From: Sinonovacula constricta
Lineage: Eukaryota; Mollusca; Bivalvia; Cardiida; Solecurtidae
DNA: 64,000 nucleotides
NCBI GenBank assembly: GCA_007844125.1
Contig: CM017556.1
Coordinates: forward strand, 79,657,296-79,721,295
Direction of reading: 5' to 3'
Shown: one piece after another, positions 26,770-41,700 of the stretch
Layout: each line of letters begins with the position of its first letter
Position numbering within the stretch: position 1 is the first letter of the stretch
Translations under genes and position numbers: made by a program
The notes under the pieces: model-generated
Seen by the model: only the letters and a program-made list of their open reading frames with translations
Databases searched by the model: none
What the model was told of the DNA's origin: nothing

Positions 26770-29700
26770 GTATCTACAATTTTATTTGTATTCGTCCATA
26801 TCAAAATGTGCAATGGGTATTTTATGTACTTTGTTTACACCGTTTTTCATTGTCATTTTAATGAAATATTAGAATGGTGAGCGTGGTGTGGCGAATGTGT
26901 GGGTTTCCGTTAAATAAATACTTGAACCTACTTACATTTAGCTTTTTTTTTTGCAACGTGCTGAAGGTGAGTTTTTACTGATACACCTTCGTCCGGCGTC
27001 AACAATTTAGCCTGTGAACACGCTAGAGGCTACAGTTGTTATCCAATCTTCATCAAATCTGGTCAAAATGTTTTTGTCTTCATGAAATCTCGGATGAGTT
27101 CATAATTGGGTCACCTGGGGTCAAAAACCACGACAAAATGTATTTTTTTTTTGTGGAAAAACTTGTGAACATGCTAGAGACCACATTTATTACCCAACCT
27201 TTACCAAACTTATCCAGAATGTTTGTCTGCATGAAATCTTGAATGAGTTTGTAATTGTGGCACGTGGGGTCAAAAAAGTAGGCCACTAGGTCAGATCTTA
27301 GAAAAAGCTTGTGAACACACTAGAGACCACCCTTATGACCAAATCTTCACTAATCATGGTCAGAATGTTTACCTGCAAGACATCTTGGGGGGCGGGGGTG
27401 TAACAAAGTCACTTGGGGTCTAAAACTGAGTCACTAGATCACTAGAAAAACCTTTTGAAAACGTGTAGAGGTCACATTTATGGCCCAATCTTCACCAAAC
27501 TTGGCCCGAATGTTTGCCAGTGTGAAATCTTAGATACGTTTTGAAGTGGGTCACGTGGATTCAGTACTTAACAAGGTAAAATTCTAGAAAATGTTATCAA
27601 CCCAGTGGCCACACTAATGGTCCAATTTCACCAAAGATTTCAGAAGTAAATAACTCTTAATTACTTGATGCCAGATATGAGCCTACTAAAAGCCTGTGTC
27701 CTCAGGTGACCATTAAGAGCCATCATGGTCCTCTTTTTTCTTTTTGTGTGTAAATGTCTGGTCTATGTGTTTTAGTCACATTTACATTTACTCTGCATGT
27801 GTTTGTCAAGTTCAAATTTTAATAGCTGTGGTAATTCTCATAGGACATTTTCTTGTTTTCATCTTCACCATTTTTCAGACATATACTTGAAAGTGTGTCA
27901 CAGGCAACATTAACATAAATGTCAAGGTCATTTTACAGTAATTGCATCATTGAGGAAGAAAATATTTCTGTTTCCATGACATTCCCTATTTAACTTTTAC
28001 TTGAATATTTTGATATTTTAAGCAACTGCTGTAAACCTGGATTTCCATGTGGTTAGGTTCTGATTTATTTTGTTGCTTACCATTCTTGTCATTTATATGG
28101 CACAAATATCAGCCATGCCTGTGAGCTTTCTCTGAGGTCATAGTTGGAGTTTTTAACATAGGAGATTTTCATTTAAGTGGGAGATTTTCAGTTTTTACAT
28201 GCAAAGTGGGAGATTTGTTATTTTCATATAAACAAAGAAGGAAGTTATCTGTTTCTAAGTAGAGAGATTTCAGAAAATATGTAAAACACCATTGTCTCAC
28301 TCCAAAAGTGGGACTTAGAGTTCACATGTATAACTAACACAAACCATGTTCAGATTAGCATCATGGCAACACCAACAAAAGCAGAAAAACAACATATAAA
28401 CCACTTTACAATATCCACAATTAAACAGGAGAACTGACACTTAGAAAATTGAGGAAGTTTCAAGTTTTAGATATTTCAGGAAAATGTCACATTTAGCTGT
28501 ATTTTTTTCCTTCATAAAAGAAACATATTGATTACAAGTAAAAGTGTAATGACCGCAGAGGTAGAAAAATAAGTGCTTCAAACCAGCGTCACTGCTGGGT
28601 TAACTCTATAGCTACATGGTTAAGCGGCTTCCCAAGTTGCGTGGTTAAGCAAGGCTTACTATGGCTAGTGTATGGATTGGTGACCACTGGAGAGCGCCAG
28701 CGTGTCTTACAAAGGGCACACAGCTGGAGTACATGTACAGTGTTTTGATTGTATAGGATTCCTTGTGGCAGAGCAGTAAGAGTTAACCACTTGTAACTTC
28801 TCAGCCCCTCATTGCGTGTGTTTGAATCCCAATCTATCTGCTGTAAAAAAACATCTTAGAAAAAAACATGATCCTGAAGAGTAAAAAATGCATTCTCATT
28901 GGAATAAATGTATTTGTTACAGTTCGCAGATTGAAAGGAATTGGAACAACACCTAATGTAATTTCTCTGCCATTTGTTATTCTTGCATTTCCTCAATGGA
29001 AATTCTTTCAATGTTTAAAATAGATTTTTATGGTGATTAAAAAAACTCATTAGTGTTATTGGTCTTTTCTATTTCGATGAAAAAGACCAAATTGTAATAA
29101 AATGTATGAATTGGTTGATTTCCTATTTTTTCATTTATTTGGCTATGTACTGCCTTATTGGCCAGAGCCATTAGAATAAGAGTCAATACATCTGTCTATG
29201 GCCAAATAACAGGGTGGTTGTTATTTTCCCAAGTAAGTGACAATTTGACCAAAAAAATCAACCACAAAATGATTATTTGATTAAATTCCTTTGAAAAAAT
29301 TAATGTCAAAATGTGGGAATTTAAAAACAATGTCAATGTTATAGTGTTGCTGCTTCCACCAATCAAATTGATTCTTCTTTGTATTGGCCCTGCTTCATCG
29401 GCCAATCAATTTGATTCTTTTCTGTATTGCCAGTCAAATTATATCTATATTTTTTATTCGTCCCGATTTATTTTATAGACCTAGTTGTTTTGTTTTTAAT
29501 ATTGGCTGTGCAATATATTATACAGGCTGTGCAGAATCTGAAATACAATACACAATATGACATAGTATAATAATAAATAACCATATGAATATCCCCTTAC
29601 TTTTTCAGGTGTACCGCTGTCCTATCCGATTGTCTGGTGGGAAATGTGTGGTTGCCCTTGACAATGCCCCTTTGAGGTTGAGAGAGGTCAAGGTTGACCC

Positions 29701-32700
29701 AATAAATGGGTAGGTATATATACATCCTGTAAATTCTTCTTTACTATTACTAAATTGCTACTTAATTAAAAACTAATTTTAAGTTAATTGTCAAAGAATT
29801 GTGCAATATTCTTATCTTTAATAAGTTTCCATTTAAAGAAATCAAAAGATTTACTAGAATTAGGAAATACAGATTTAATTTACAAAATAAAATTTTACAA
29901 ACTGACATTTTCTTGAAATGAAATCTTATAATACACAGCACTGTGATAGATTAATTAAAATAATGAAATAAGAATTTATCTCTCAATAATTGAATGTAAT
30001 ATGATAGATATTATACTGACAGTAAGGGCTTTTTATTGTATCTGTTTTAATATATATCCTATTTTAGGAAAGAAATGATATTGGTTTTCCAAATATATCA
30101 TCAATACTTATCTTTCATTATGTCGTGATCTTTGATATATCAAACCAAGGTTGCAGTATATTGCAATCTTATTTGTGTGTTCTTTTGAACTCTTAGCCTG
30201 CTATTTACGGTTTAATAAGGATTAGGTAAAAAGTTTATATCCAGATCAGCAAGCTCCCTGCATGAAGCTGTCTGATTTTGTATTATTTGTTGCTCAGTCT
30301 CTTGTTATATCAACCCTGACATGTAACATATATAATATTAAAGCAAAGAAAATACTAAGAATTCAGAATGGGTTTTTAACAAAAGTAGCAAGCTAAGGGT
30401 TTATGCAGAAAGCTTATGAGACCAACCAAATGTAATACATGTTTTAGAATCGTTTGCCTTCATAATCACATTTTTCCCCTAAACAGAACTTCAATAAGCC
30501 ATTTACATGTACTTATTGTTCTTTAGCTATAAAAGATAAAATTTGACATTATTATCTAGAATTTAGGTATGAATGTTTTGTGAAGTTGTTTCTTACAGTC
30601 CTTTTTTACTTTTTACTTTAAGCTCCCGAATCATAACCATAGAGAATTTTATTTTGCTTACTTAATCTAAGAAATTTCCGTAAATTTAGGTAAACACTTA
30701 GAAATGGGTAATATTATTACTTTTTATAACACAAATTTGTTCTTATATGTAAGAGAATATTTCAAAATATAAGGAAATTACTTAGTTTAAGTTAAATAAA
30801 ATAAATATATAATTTCAGATAAAATGCAAGGTAATTTAAGAAAGCGACCTGTGAAAATTAAAAACAAATTTTTATTCAATTTTTTATCTCAAAGACAGAA
30901 TACAACAGTGGTACTTTATTGCTGTAAATTCTTTATTGTAATTTTCCAGCAATAAAATCAGCTCATTTATCCAATAAAACACACAGAAATACTACTTTTG
31001 AACTACAATGCATCAGGTTACAAAAGCAGTCCAGTTGGTAGAGTGTCGGATACAGGTACTGGAGGTTCAATCCCGGTCCGCGACATATCAAAGTCGTAAA
31101 ATTTTTAGCGGTATAGCTCCCTTGCTAATACGCAAGCAAATATAAGGGTAGTTTCACGACTAGTTGGCATGGTGTCAGGATAATGTGACTGGGTGTGGTA
31201 TCATGCCAGGTGTTCATGACATGCTATACACAGTAAAAGCAGCACTATATCTGCTTTAAGTTGACACTGTCTCCAGATAAATGAAATACTGTTGATGGGA
31301 AGATAAACCCAATAAAACAAAACAAAACAAATCATCTCCAAAATTTCTGATCTTCCCAGGTATCTATACTACACATTGATGGAATCGGAGAAAGGTCTCT
31401 ACAGGGTGGATATGGCCGAATTGGATGGCAATACCATGCCAGTGGTTAGACTTCTCATTGAGGCAGACCTTCGCACTTTCTTCATAGAGTATGACAATTT
31501 AAAGTTGTATTTCCCCAACAACAGTCAGAACACCATCATGTCTATGTATCTTGATGGTACGGGAGTACAGGACGTGAGACAGGGGACAGTGGCGCGGCCA
31601 CACTTCACAAACATCGAGAGTATGATCAGCTTCGAGGACAAGTTTTTCTGGACAAATGGCACCAAGGTGTTCAGCGAGGAATATGATTCGGGCAACAGGA
31701 CATATTACCATAACTCCCTGCTGTTGTTTGAGAAACATTTCTGTGCATTCAACATGTACTACAAGCATGCTCAGCCCATACCTGGTAAGAATTTTTGCTC
31801 TTTTTTCAAAAGGTGGTGCTCATGTTATTAATTTTTCCAGCTAGTGTTGCTCATATTTTTATGAAACTATAAAGGACTGGTACTGTATGTATCAATCCTT
31901 TATGCACAGATCTTTAGCACGTCATGGCAGTCTTGTAATAACTGAGTTATTGCCGCTGGTTATGTTTATTGAAGATATTACAGTATCTGGCCTAGGAGTA
32001 TCTACGTTTTTACATCATCATTCATGTCCAGTCTTGCTTTCTGATTGGTTTTTGTGTGTGTACTTTTATTTATTTTTTACAATTTTATAATGACTTGAAA
32101 GCATTTTTATTGAAAATTCATTTAAATGACATAACAGGAAAATATAATACTAGAGTGTTATTAGTTCGTATTTGCATAATGTGCTCATTTTCGTCAAATC
32201 GGTTAAAAATCTTAAAATCATGCTTGGGTATCATGACAGAGTCACAATAAAATATAATAAAACACTCCTACCATGTATTTGACATCAGACTACATTTTTG
32301 GTTGGTTATCAGCGATCGCTTTTCATTTATACGAGCATCTTTGATTTTGGATGCACAAAATAGTGGCAGCAAACAAACATTACAATAAAATATCGTAATA
32401 ACTGGTATGCTTATTGTTCACCGCGGTACTGTAATGACTACCCAATATCGCAATATACCGCTATACTGGTATACCGCGACAGCCCTATATTTCATTATGT
32501 AGATATGTGGTTAAAATCACATATTGAAAATTTAGTACCTGGCAGTGAAAGGGTCAATTGTTATTGCGACTTTTGCTTACTTTGATGGTTTTATTGACAC
32601 ATTTTTTCTTTCAGCCATTGATTCTATTACTCTAGTACCATTAAACTATACAATAGAAGAGTAGGTTTACCTAATTATAATTGCTACTTTTGCTTTCTTT

Positions 32701-35700
32701 AGGATGTCTGTCTGACTTGATAAAATATAATTTAAACCTTGCTTTTATTGTTTCAATGAAAATCAGAAAGTTCATTTATCTAATTGTAATTACTACATAG
32801 TGCTTTCTGTGAGAACATTCATTTTGTATTAAAATTACACAATTTTTAACCTGCTGTTGTATTGTTCAGTTACAAAAAGTACAATAATAAAAAAAACAGA
32901 GTCTACATTTATTTAACTGTAGCAATTGATTTTGTCTGTGTCTCACTCTTTTTTTTATCCCTTTCCTGCATGTATACCGGTACTCCATTGATATCTTTAC
33001 AAACCATTCACAATCATGAGCAGAATCTGCATGACTAAGGGTTTATATGTAGACTGGTTAAGCTTTAAATCTGTTTTTATAAGTTGAACATACATTTATC
33101 ATAATTATTTTTTATCTCTTTTAAAGAAAAACAACAAAGTCAAGTGAATTTTCAAAATTATAAATGAACTATGAACGAAATGGTTAAGACATTTGCATTT
33201 TAATGCTTTATTATTATTTGTTATTACTATTTTTAGTTATTTTTAGAGTTTCTTTTCTGGAAATACATGTCTATAACCCCTGCTTTTATTGTTCAAGCAT
33301 TATTCAATTAAAGATCAGAGAGCACATTTAACTACCGGTAACTGTAATTGCTATTTGATCTTTGAGGGCATTCACCATCTTTAATTAATAACAAAATAAA
33401 CTCTTAATTCTTCTGTTTTATTGCTATTTCATGAGTGACAAGACTGTATATTTATCTAATTGTTGTTACTGCATTTGGTGTCATTGGACTTAATTTGTTT
33501 TTCTCATGAATAACAGAATATTTGACCATTTTTTATATTTTCCTTTAATATTTAATTAATGCTCGGAGAGTACATTCATCTAGTTGTGATTTCTGCTTTG
33601 GCTTGCTGTTAAGTCTTTTGCCCTTTTCAATAAAACAGAAAATAATCCATGATTTCACTTTTCGAGCATCATTCATTAAAAGACCAGGTACATTTTTTAA
33701 GCCGGTGATTGTGATAACTACGTTGTTAACTATGAGAGCTTTGCTCCTTTAAAAGATGTCTACATTTTTACTCTTGATTTTATGTGTTAAAGGTGGTATC
33801 CAGTTTGCCTTTATCAAATTAATGTAACGATACCTTACATTTGGATTGGGGGATAAGGGCATAATTTCTGCATAAACTCATACTTTAGTATAAGTAAAAA
33901 CAGTTTTGAACACTGTCTGCATTTTTAGACAGTACAAATCGCGATAAAAAAACTCAAAAAGTTCAATCATTGTAAATCTATAAATAAGCAAGATGGTGAT
34001 CTCTGCAAAAAATAGAAACCGACGTCAGAGCGGTTTACCCGGATGACGATATAATGTTATAGCAAATATTAGTCGTCATGTGGTTTTCCGAGTTCAAAGT
34101 AGCTATCTCTGAAGCATGGCACCGATAGGAAATACCTGTTTGCAATGAGGAATGGGGATTTATGTTTCACTATTCACACTGATCTATGGCATCAATGAGC
34201 TGCATTTTGCAAGACCTTTTCAGGTAACAATGTTTTTTTTGTTATTTGAGAAAAAATATTTTGGTTGGAACTGTCAGATACAACCTTTAATGCCATAGGA
34301 GTTTCTGTGATTGAGCTTACATTCTGTATATTTAAGCAATGGTTGCACTCTTTCAGTTCCATTCAACCCGCCAAGCCAGCTACAGGTTTTGTTCACAGCG
34401 TCCAATGCCACTATTGACTGGCAGGCGCCCGCAACCATTATTTACCAAGGTCAGTATCTTTCTATCACCTTAAAAATTAATTAGAAATTTTCCTAGATTT
34501 CGAATAAGTTCTTTAAAGATAACATCGGTAATAAAACTGTTTGACCAAGAAAAACTTGTATTTAAGAAATTGAGGGAAATGTTTTAGTTGAATTGAGAAA
34601 AACTTATATTCTTCAGGGATAAAACACCTAGGGTTGTATCAATTCAAGAATTTAAGTAATTTTTTCTTGCTTAAACTAAGAAATTTCCTGAGAATTGGAA
34701 ACAAATATTAACATATTTTATAAATTTAATGTTTTTTATGACTGTTATTTAAGTAATTTCTTATATCCAACAGAAATATGTTAGGAATCATAGAATCTTT
34801 TTAGTTTAAGAAAAAAAAACACAACCTAAAATAGATTCTATATAAATGTTATCCCTGGGTTTGTCTTAATTTTGTTTTATAAAACCATTAAATCTTAGAA
34901 ATTTCTAATGATTTTTCCAAATTTAAGGAAATTTCTTAGTTTAGGATAGGAAAAATAAAATTCCCAGCTGTTACAGCAGTTGTAAGCATTCAGATGATAG
35001 GGAGAAAATATGTTAGATGATTGGGGTCATATTTCTAAATGATATTAGTCATTTCTTTACTTTAATATTAATTCCATTAAACCTAAAATTAATTTCCTAC
35101 AATGTATCCACATTTCTTCAGTTTCTTTCATAATACTGTTTAACCTGGGAAAATTCTTAGTTTGTTTTTTAAATTTAAGGAAATTTCCAAGTCAAAGGGC
35201 CGTATTCACAACCATTGTTAAGTCTAAGTCATGGCTTTAACCTAAGTCATTATTTTTGTACCAACAAAAATAAGCTTATTTATAAAGTTTCAATGGAAGT
35301 TTAAACTCAAAGAAGCAAAGTGAAAGTATACTGGCCTTAATATGAAAAAAATACCAAAGTTCTGTATGCATGCAACCCATGGTTTGCTTTGTCATAAGTG
35401 TAATATTCACGCTATTGGTGAAAGGTCCCTGCATTGGCTGTCTTGGTTATATTGGGGCCCAATAAATGACCCAGAGTCGATACAGACCAAGTTCTTGTGA
35501 GCTGCTATGTAAAGTTTTCAGTGCACTTCCTTTACCGTTAGACATTTAGAAGAAAAACTGGATTTAGAAATATGAATCTTATTCAGCACAATTATGTGCA
35601 ATGCCAATTATTGACATGGCATACTTAAACTACTTTAAAAAAATGTAATGGAACTCACTTTATATTTTAAACTACTGTCATTTTTTCCCCAACTGGAAAC

Positions 35701-38700
35701 TTCATGGGAAAATATTTGTTTGATTCTATTTCTGCTGATGGATAATAAATTCATAATCACAGTGCTATCTTTTAATTTTGAAAGCATATAGATTCCTTAT
35801 TTTAAAATTACTTTTTGTGTTTTTAGATTTTTGTTGTATTTTTGTGTACATTTTTCTACATTGTGTATCTTTTGATATTTGTTTTTATTGGATTTTATCC
35901 ATCCTATATAGCTTTATATGGATACTTTGTATCAGGATAACACATCAAACCATGTTAAAAGGTTAAATGGGAAGACTAGAGGGTTTTTTTTCCACAGGTT
36001 CAGTATATTATGTTATTTTTTGTTCAAAAATAGATGTTAGTGTTTAAAATAAAAATGCAAATAAATGTATAAGGATTGAATCACATTTTGCTGGCATATA
36101 TTGATATTCTTTGGACTTGTTTGCACTCATTTTTTTTGTGGTTTCCTTAAGGTCGAGGGGCGTTCAATATGTGGGATTATGAAGTGAAGATCCAGCAAGG
36201 GAAAGGAGTCATAGAGAAATTGCACCAGACCACCAAAAACATGCAGCTGGTTGTATCAAACCTGGCACCTGACACCCAGTACAGGGTGACTGTTCGCGCC
36301 AAGTCTCACACAGGCACGGGCCCTTGGTCACCTGAATTCATTGGCAGGACTCTACCCAAATGTAAATCACTAAATGCATTCTTTTACTTGGAGGCTATTT
36401 AATTAAAAGTATTCAGATTATAAATTTAATTTCCGTCCTACAACATTAATTCCATGCGTCTAACATTATATTTATTATCATATATGATAATGGGGACAAA
36501 CTCATGCTCTAGGACATTTTGTTGAAAGGCACAAAAGATCAATAAAAAATTTATTTTTTTACCCAAACAACTATTATTGAATTTAAAATTTTGTACAGCT
36601 CTTTAATTTCCAGAAATTATTAGAAAAAAGGCAAGGTAACTTTACATTTAAGGTTAATTTGACTTAAGAACATGCTATGATTTATATATTGATAAAGAAT
36701 AAAGAAATTGAAAATTATTCCTAACAACTAAATACTGACAGCAATAAAACGTTTACGTGCATTGTTAGCAAATGAGTTTTTGGTGTGTTATTATTTGCAT
36801 GAAAAATTATATTGTTATAAATTAACCTATGGTTGCCAGATCGAGACAATGCCCGACTGATGGTAGCAGTCCAGCAGCCATACAACCTATGGCATATTGT
36901 AGAGACAAACATAGATGGTACCAATCCCACCACTATTGTAGAGACCAGTCCCCTTCATCATGGTATCACAGGTAAGGTGATTTAAAAAAATTTTTTTTAA
37001 TGTGTTTCATTTGTCTATTACAAAGTCGACTTCTTTAGAAGGGGTTATTGTTTATGAAACAGACATTGACTGGTACACATAAACTGTATAATGATGGGAG
37101 GTACATGTACTGTAAATGCTCCTGATGGGTGGCATATGGTGAATTTATCCAACCATCGTACATTTGTTTGTACATAGATTTGTCCATCTAGTCCATTTCC
37201 AAATCTTAATAATTTTTTTTAACAGTGTTTAAGTCAAACTTTATGCTTTATTGGCATACACTTGAAGGTGTGTTGTGTCATTCTGCATTACATTTAAAAA
37301 TACAACCATTAAGGTCGAGGTTATATTTAAGGCAATTTATATGGTCATGACCTCTTTAGGAATGTATTTTAATGCCAGTGATATGTTTTGTTTATTTTAT
37401 ACCTTTGCTAAATTACAGATAATTAAACTGGCCGAAAATAGCTCAGGTGGTAGAGCGTCAGCTTGCGGATCGGGAGGTTGAGGGTTCAAACCCCGGCCAG
37501 GTCACACCAAAGACTTTAAAGTTGGTAGTAGTGGCTTCCCTCCGAACACCTGGGGCTAAGGGGACAGCATTACGCCTGACTCGTTGGTGTCAGTATAATG
37601 GACTGGCTGGGTTCAGTCCCTGAGCACCTCATAAGTGCCCCTGTGCTATAATGATAGAAATGTCGCTGCCAGTATCGGCAAAAATGCCAGATAATTAAAT
37701 GAACAAGCATAATTGTCTTGAAATTAGTAATGGTTTTCGTTGTCCTGCTACACAGATCTTGACTGGTATAACAACATGTACCTGTGGACAACACAGAGCG
37801 CAGACATCTTCATGTATCGGGTGGGAGATATTAAGATCAACCAGTTGTTGACCGACGACAACCCTCAGGCCGTGTGTCTAGCCTATGATTGGCTGGCCAA
37901 TAAACTCTACTGGTCTGATAAACTCAGCCGTGTGGTAAGAATAAATATTTCTGTTGTTTTTTGTATTCACCATCATCATACGAAACACTGTCACTGTTAC
38001 GGTGGCAAAGCGGCAGACCAGCAGCAGACCAAAAAAAGTTCAACTATTCCTAGCCAGACAAGAAAATGTATTTCCATTATATGGTGTGAAACAATAGAGT
38101 CACACTATTAAAATTGTGTAGTGATACAAAATCATCAAATTTTTACACTAGTGTGTCCTGCCAGTTTATACTAGATGTATGAGATGGGATGTTACTTTTG
38201 GTTAATTAGGTCATGATACAACTTTTTTCAAAAATGGATTTTTAGCAAGTAAATACAACTTTTTTCAAAAAGTGTATTTTTGGTAGATAAATGTCTAAAC
38301 CTTGATTAGAGAAGAAGCTTTTAAAAAGAGATTTTTTATGTAATTAGAAGATTTCATATGGAAATATGAAAAGAAATTTATAAACTGAAATAAAGAAATT
38401 TTTAGCTCCAAAGTTTAATTAAGTTGACCTGAAAAAAGGACAAGCTGAAAATGAATGGCAAACACATGAGTAGAAATAAATATTGAATGTTATTCAGCGT
38501 AATTGTCAGGCAAAAGTCTTTAGTTATTATACAATATATATTATATTATTCCAATTAACCTGTCTTTTGTTTGTGTATTGTGAAGCCAGTCTTTGTCTAT
38601 GTTATCTATTTAGATCAAAAGAACAGACCTGAACGGTAAAAACACGGAGCTAGTCTACCAGGCATATGCTCGAGACATGGTCCTGGATAGCATCAATGGG

Positions 38701-41700
38701 CGTCTGTACTGGGTTACCATAACAACAGTGGAAACGTCGAACCTCAATGGCAACAACCATGGCATCTACTTCTCTCTGCCTGACTTCAATGGCGTGAATG
38801 TGATCAGTGTGACCCTAGACCACGATCATCAGAAGGTACTCTGGTATGTGAAGGGATTCAAAGATGAGACGCTATATATGGCAGATATGTATCACACAAC
38901 GACTGTGTTTAGTGATATCCTGCAATCAGTAAAGGTTGTGGCGACCTTTACAGACATTGACAAGTAAGTCACACGTTTTATACAGGGTAGGTTTTTCTGA
39001 AATAATATTTATAAGAATAAAAATCTCACTAACAGTGAACAGCTCTTTGAAATACAAATTATTTTTATAACTTAAATAATAATAATTATAAATTTTGATT
39101 ATAATGAAAATATTCAAATTGATAATAATTATAATGTTGATATCAATAATAATGAAAGTTGATAATAGAAAAGTTTGCTGTAGGTTTAACAATGTGTCTG
39201 CCTTGAATATCATATGAAAGAAAAGGTTTAAAAGATAAAAAAAGTTGGGATTGGAAAAAACAGCAGTGTTTTATGTTCTACAATTGATGCCGATTTCCTG
39301 ATTATTTGTCATTGAAATAGATTGAAAATTTGATGTTTAATTTAAATCTATTTATTTTAAGTTTAACTTTTGTAATGAGCTTTATTTAACCTTCATATTT
39401 CCACTATAGTTTATACTTACTGGTACAATTTTTGATTAACATAGATCTCTTCACCATATGCAAAATATGTAACTTTATAATATGTACATGTAACTTTATA
39501 ATATGTACATCCCTTCAAGGTGGCATCTGACAGTTGGCCTATATCAAATACCTGTAATTACCCATGTTTGGGGAATTTGTACATAATTTCGACATAAACT
39601 CATACTTGTTAACTTTTTCTGAGGCCAAAGTGGGAGACTTTTACTTGCAAAGTGGGAAATTTGTTATTTTTATATAAATAATTTAACCTGTTTCCAAGTA
39701 GGGAGTTTTCTGAAAATGTGTAAAACACCATTCATTTGCAAATAATATGCAGCCTTATAAGTGGGAGTCTCCCTCCAAAAGTGGGAGATTTTACATGTAT
39801 GATAATCTCATACTTTAGTCCAAGTAGACACATCTACACATTACCTTAATTGTTAGTAATAATTAAATGTTAATGTCTATAAATAAGCATGATGGGGATT
39901 TCAGCTAAAAATAGATGTCGATGTCGGAGAGGATTACCCAGAAGATGTTATAATATGAACTCTAAAGAAAATGGTCACATGGTTTTCTTAGTTCATAAAT
40001 AGCTTACTGTGCAGCGTGTCTAGAATAGGAAATACATGTTTATAATGTGTAGGGTTTTAGGCTTCACTTTTTTCCATAGTCATAGGACATCAATTAACAG
40101 CATTTCTCAGGATCTTTTCAGGAAACAATTTTTTACTCAGTTATTTGAAAGAAAGAAAATGGTCCAAAACTGTCGGGACTAGACCTGGTAGTGCAATCTG
40201 TAGAGCGACGGCTCCAGGTACGGAGGTCTGGTTTCCTGGGCCCCGACATTCCAAAGTCATTAAAAATGGTAGTGGTATAATAGCTTCCTTGCTAACTCTT
40301 AAACAAATGTTAGGGTAGTTCCGCGACTGATAGGTCTGGTGTCAGGGTAATGTGACTGGGTGTGGTATCATGCCAGGTGTTCACAGTATGCTATACACAG
40401 TGAAGGCAGCACTATATCTGCTTCCAGTGGACACCGTCTCCAGATAACTGAAATACAGTTGGTGGGACAAAAAGCTCAATAAACAAACAAACAAACTGTA
40501 GGATGCCACCTTTAACTAGCAAAATTTTGTGACAATCTGCATTATAGGTTATGCTATTATTTGTATTTGTTATGTTTCATAGATATTCCCCCATTCAGTA
40601 CTTCTCTGACCGACTTCTCTGGCTGAGTAACAGTTATTTCATAACCATGGGCAACAGCACCTGTAACCACACCTCAGTACTCTCCACAATTGAAGAGCCG
40701 GTCTCCATGTTTGTGGTGAAACATGAGAGTCTGCACAAATATCCTGGTGAGTTTGATGTAATTGTAGTGATTCCAAATGAATTAATATCCGGTGACTGTC
40801 CGACATACTCACTTAATCAATGATTCCCATTGTTTTCCATTCAATACACACATCATATATTTTGTTATATTGGCGATTAAAGTCATGTGACACTCGTTGT
40901 CATTTTGTACAAACATTTATAAAACACATCTAGGAAAAATCATAGTTATCTTGACATAGGCTTGATTACTATCACTTTTCCTGAACTCCTTTAAAAAATG
41001 TTTGTATTATATGACATCTCATGTCCTCTATTTATCAACCTTTTAAATGTACATTGTATTAACATCCTGGTGAATTGCCTTGCAGTATCCTCATCAAGTT
41101 CTTTCCAAATTATAAAAATATAAGTTTGTGTTTTTAATAATGTTCAAGGTAAAACAGGCTGAGGTGTTTAAAGTCATCTTGCTACTCCTCAGCTCCTCTG
41201 TGGGTGGGTTTGAGTCCTGGTCAAGGCAACAACCTTCAGATAGTGAGGTCCAACTGCTGACTTATGGTGCATCATTCTACTCTGTCATTATTAGCCAATA
41301 TAACCGTTATGTTTTTTGTCATTATCAAACTTTTAGCAAAGATAACTGAAAATTTCCACAATTGTTGAACCTCTTTCATTTATATGTATTAATCTGTCAC
41401 AACACTGTACTAATAGCAATAATGTAGACTGCATCAAAATGTTAGTAAAGTAGACATACATGTGAACTGTCCCACTTTTTGAGGGAGACTACCACTTTTA
41501 GGAATAAAAATTATTTGAAATTGAGGTGTGTTTTTCACAATTTTAGAAATCTCCCTACTTGTAAACAGATAACTTCCTTCTTTGTTTATATGAAAATAAC
41601 AAATTTCCCACTTTGCAAGTGAAAATCTCCCACTTTGTCTACAGGAAAAGTTCACATGTATGCATAGACGTATAACGTTTACCATACTTATGTCCATGCT

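Larger units (their letters stand above)
39517..40518 (+). mobile_element. TTAA-ended MITE copy f with two nested insertions
   Basis: Left end caaggtggcatctgacagtt and right end ctgtaggatgccacctttaa belong to one MITE. Between them lie palindromic MITE P (39608-39806) and a SINE (40186-40497). Removing both leaves about 490 bases, the normal length of this family. Confidence 0.85.

Noticed and set aside
28635..28705. possible 5S rRNA gene
   Set aside because: Only the internal control region order is kept; the ends and stems are absent.
37437..37506. possible tRNA gene
   Set aside because: Boxes A and B are good, but the anticodon arm and acceptor stem do not fold, and the sequence continues into a SINE body.
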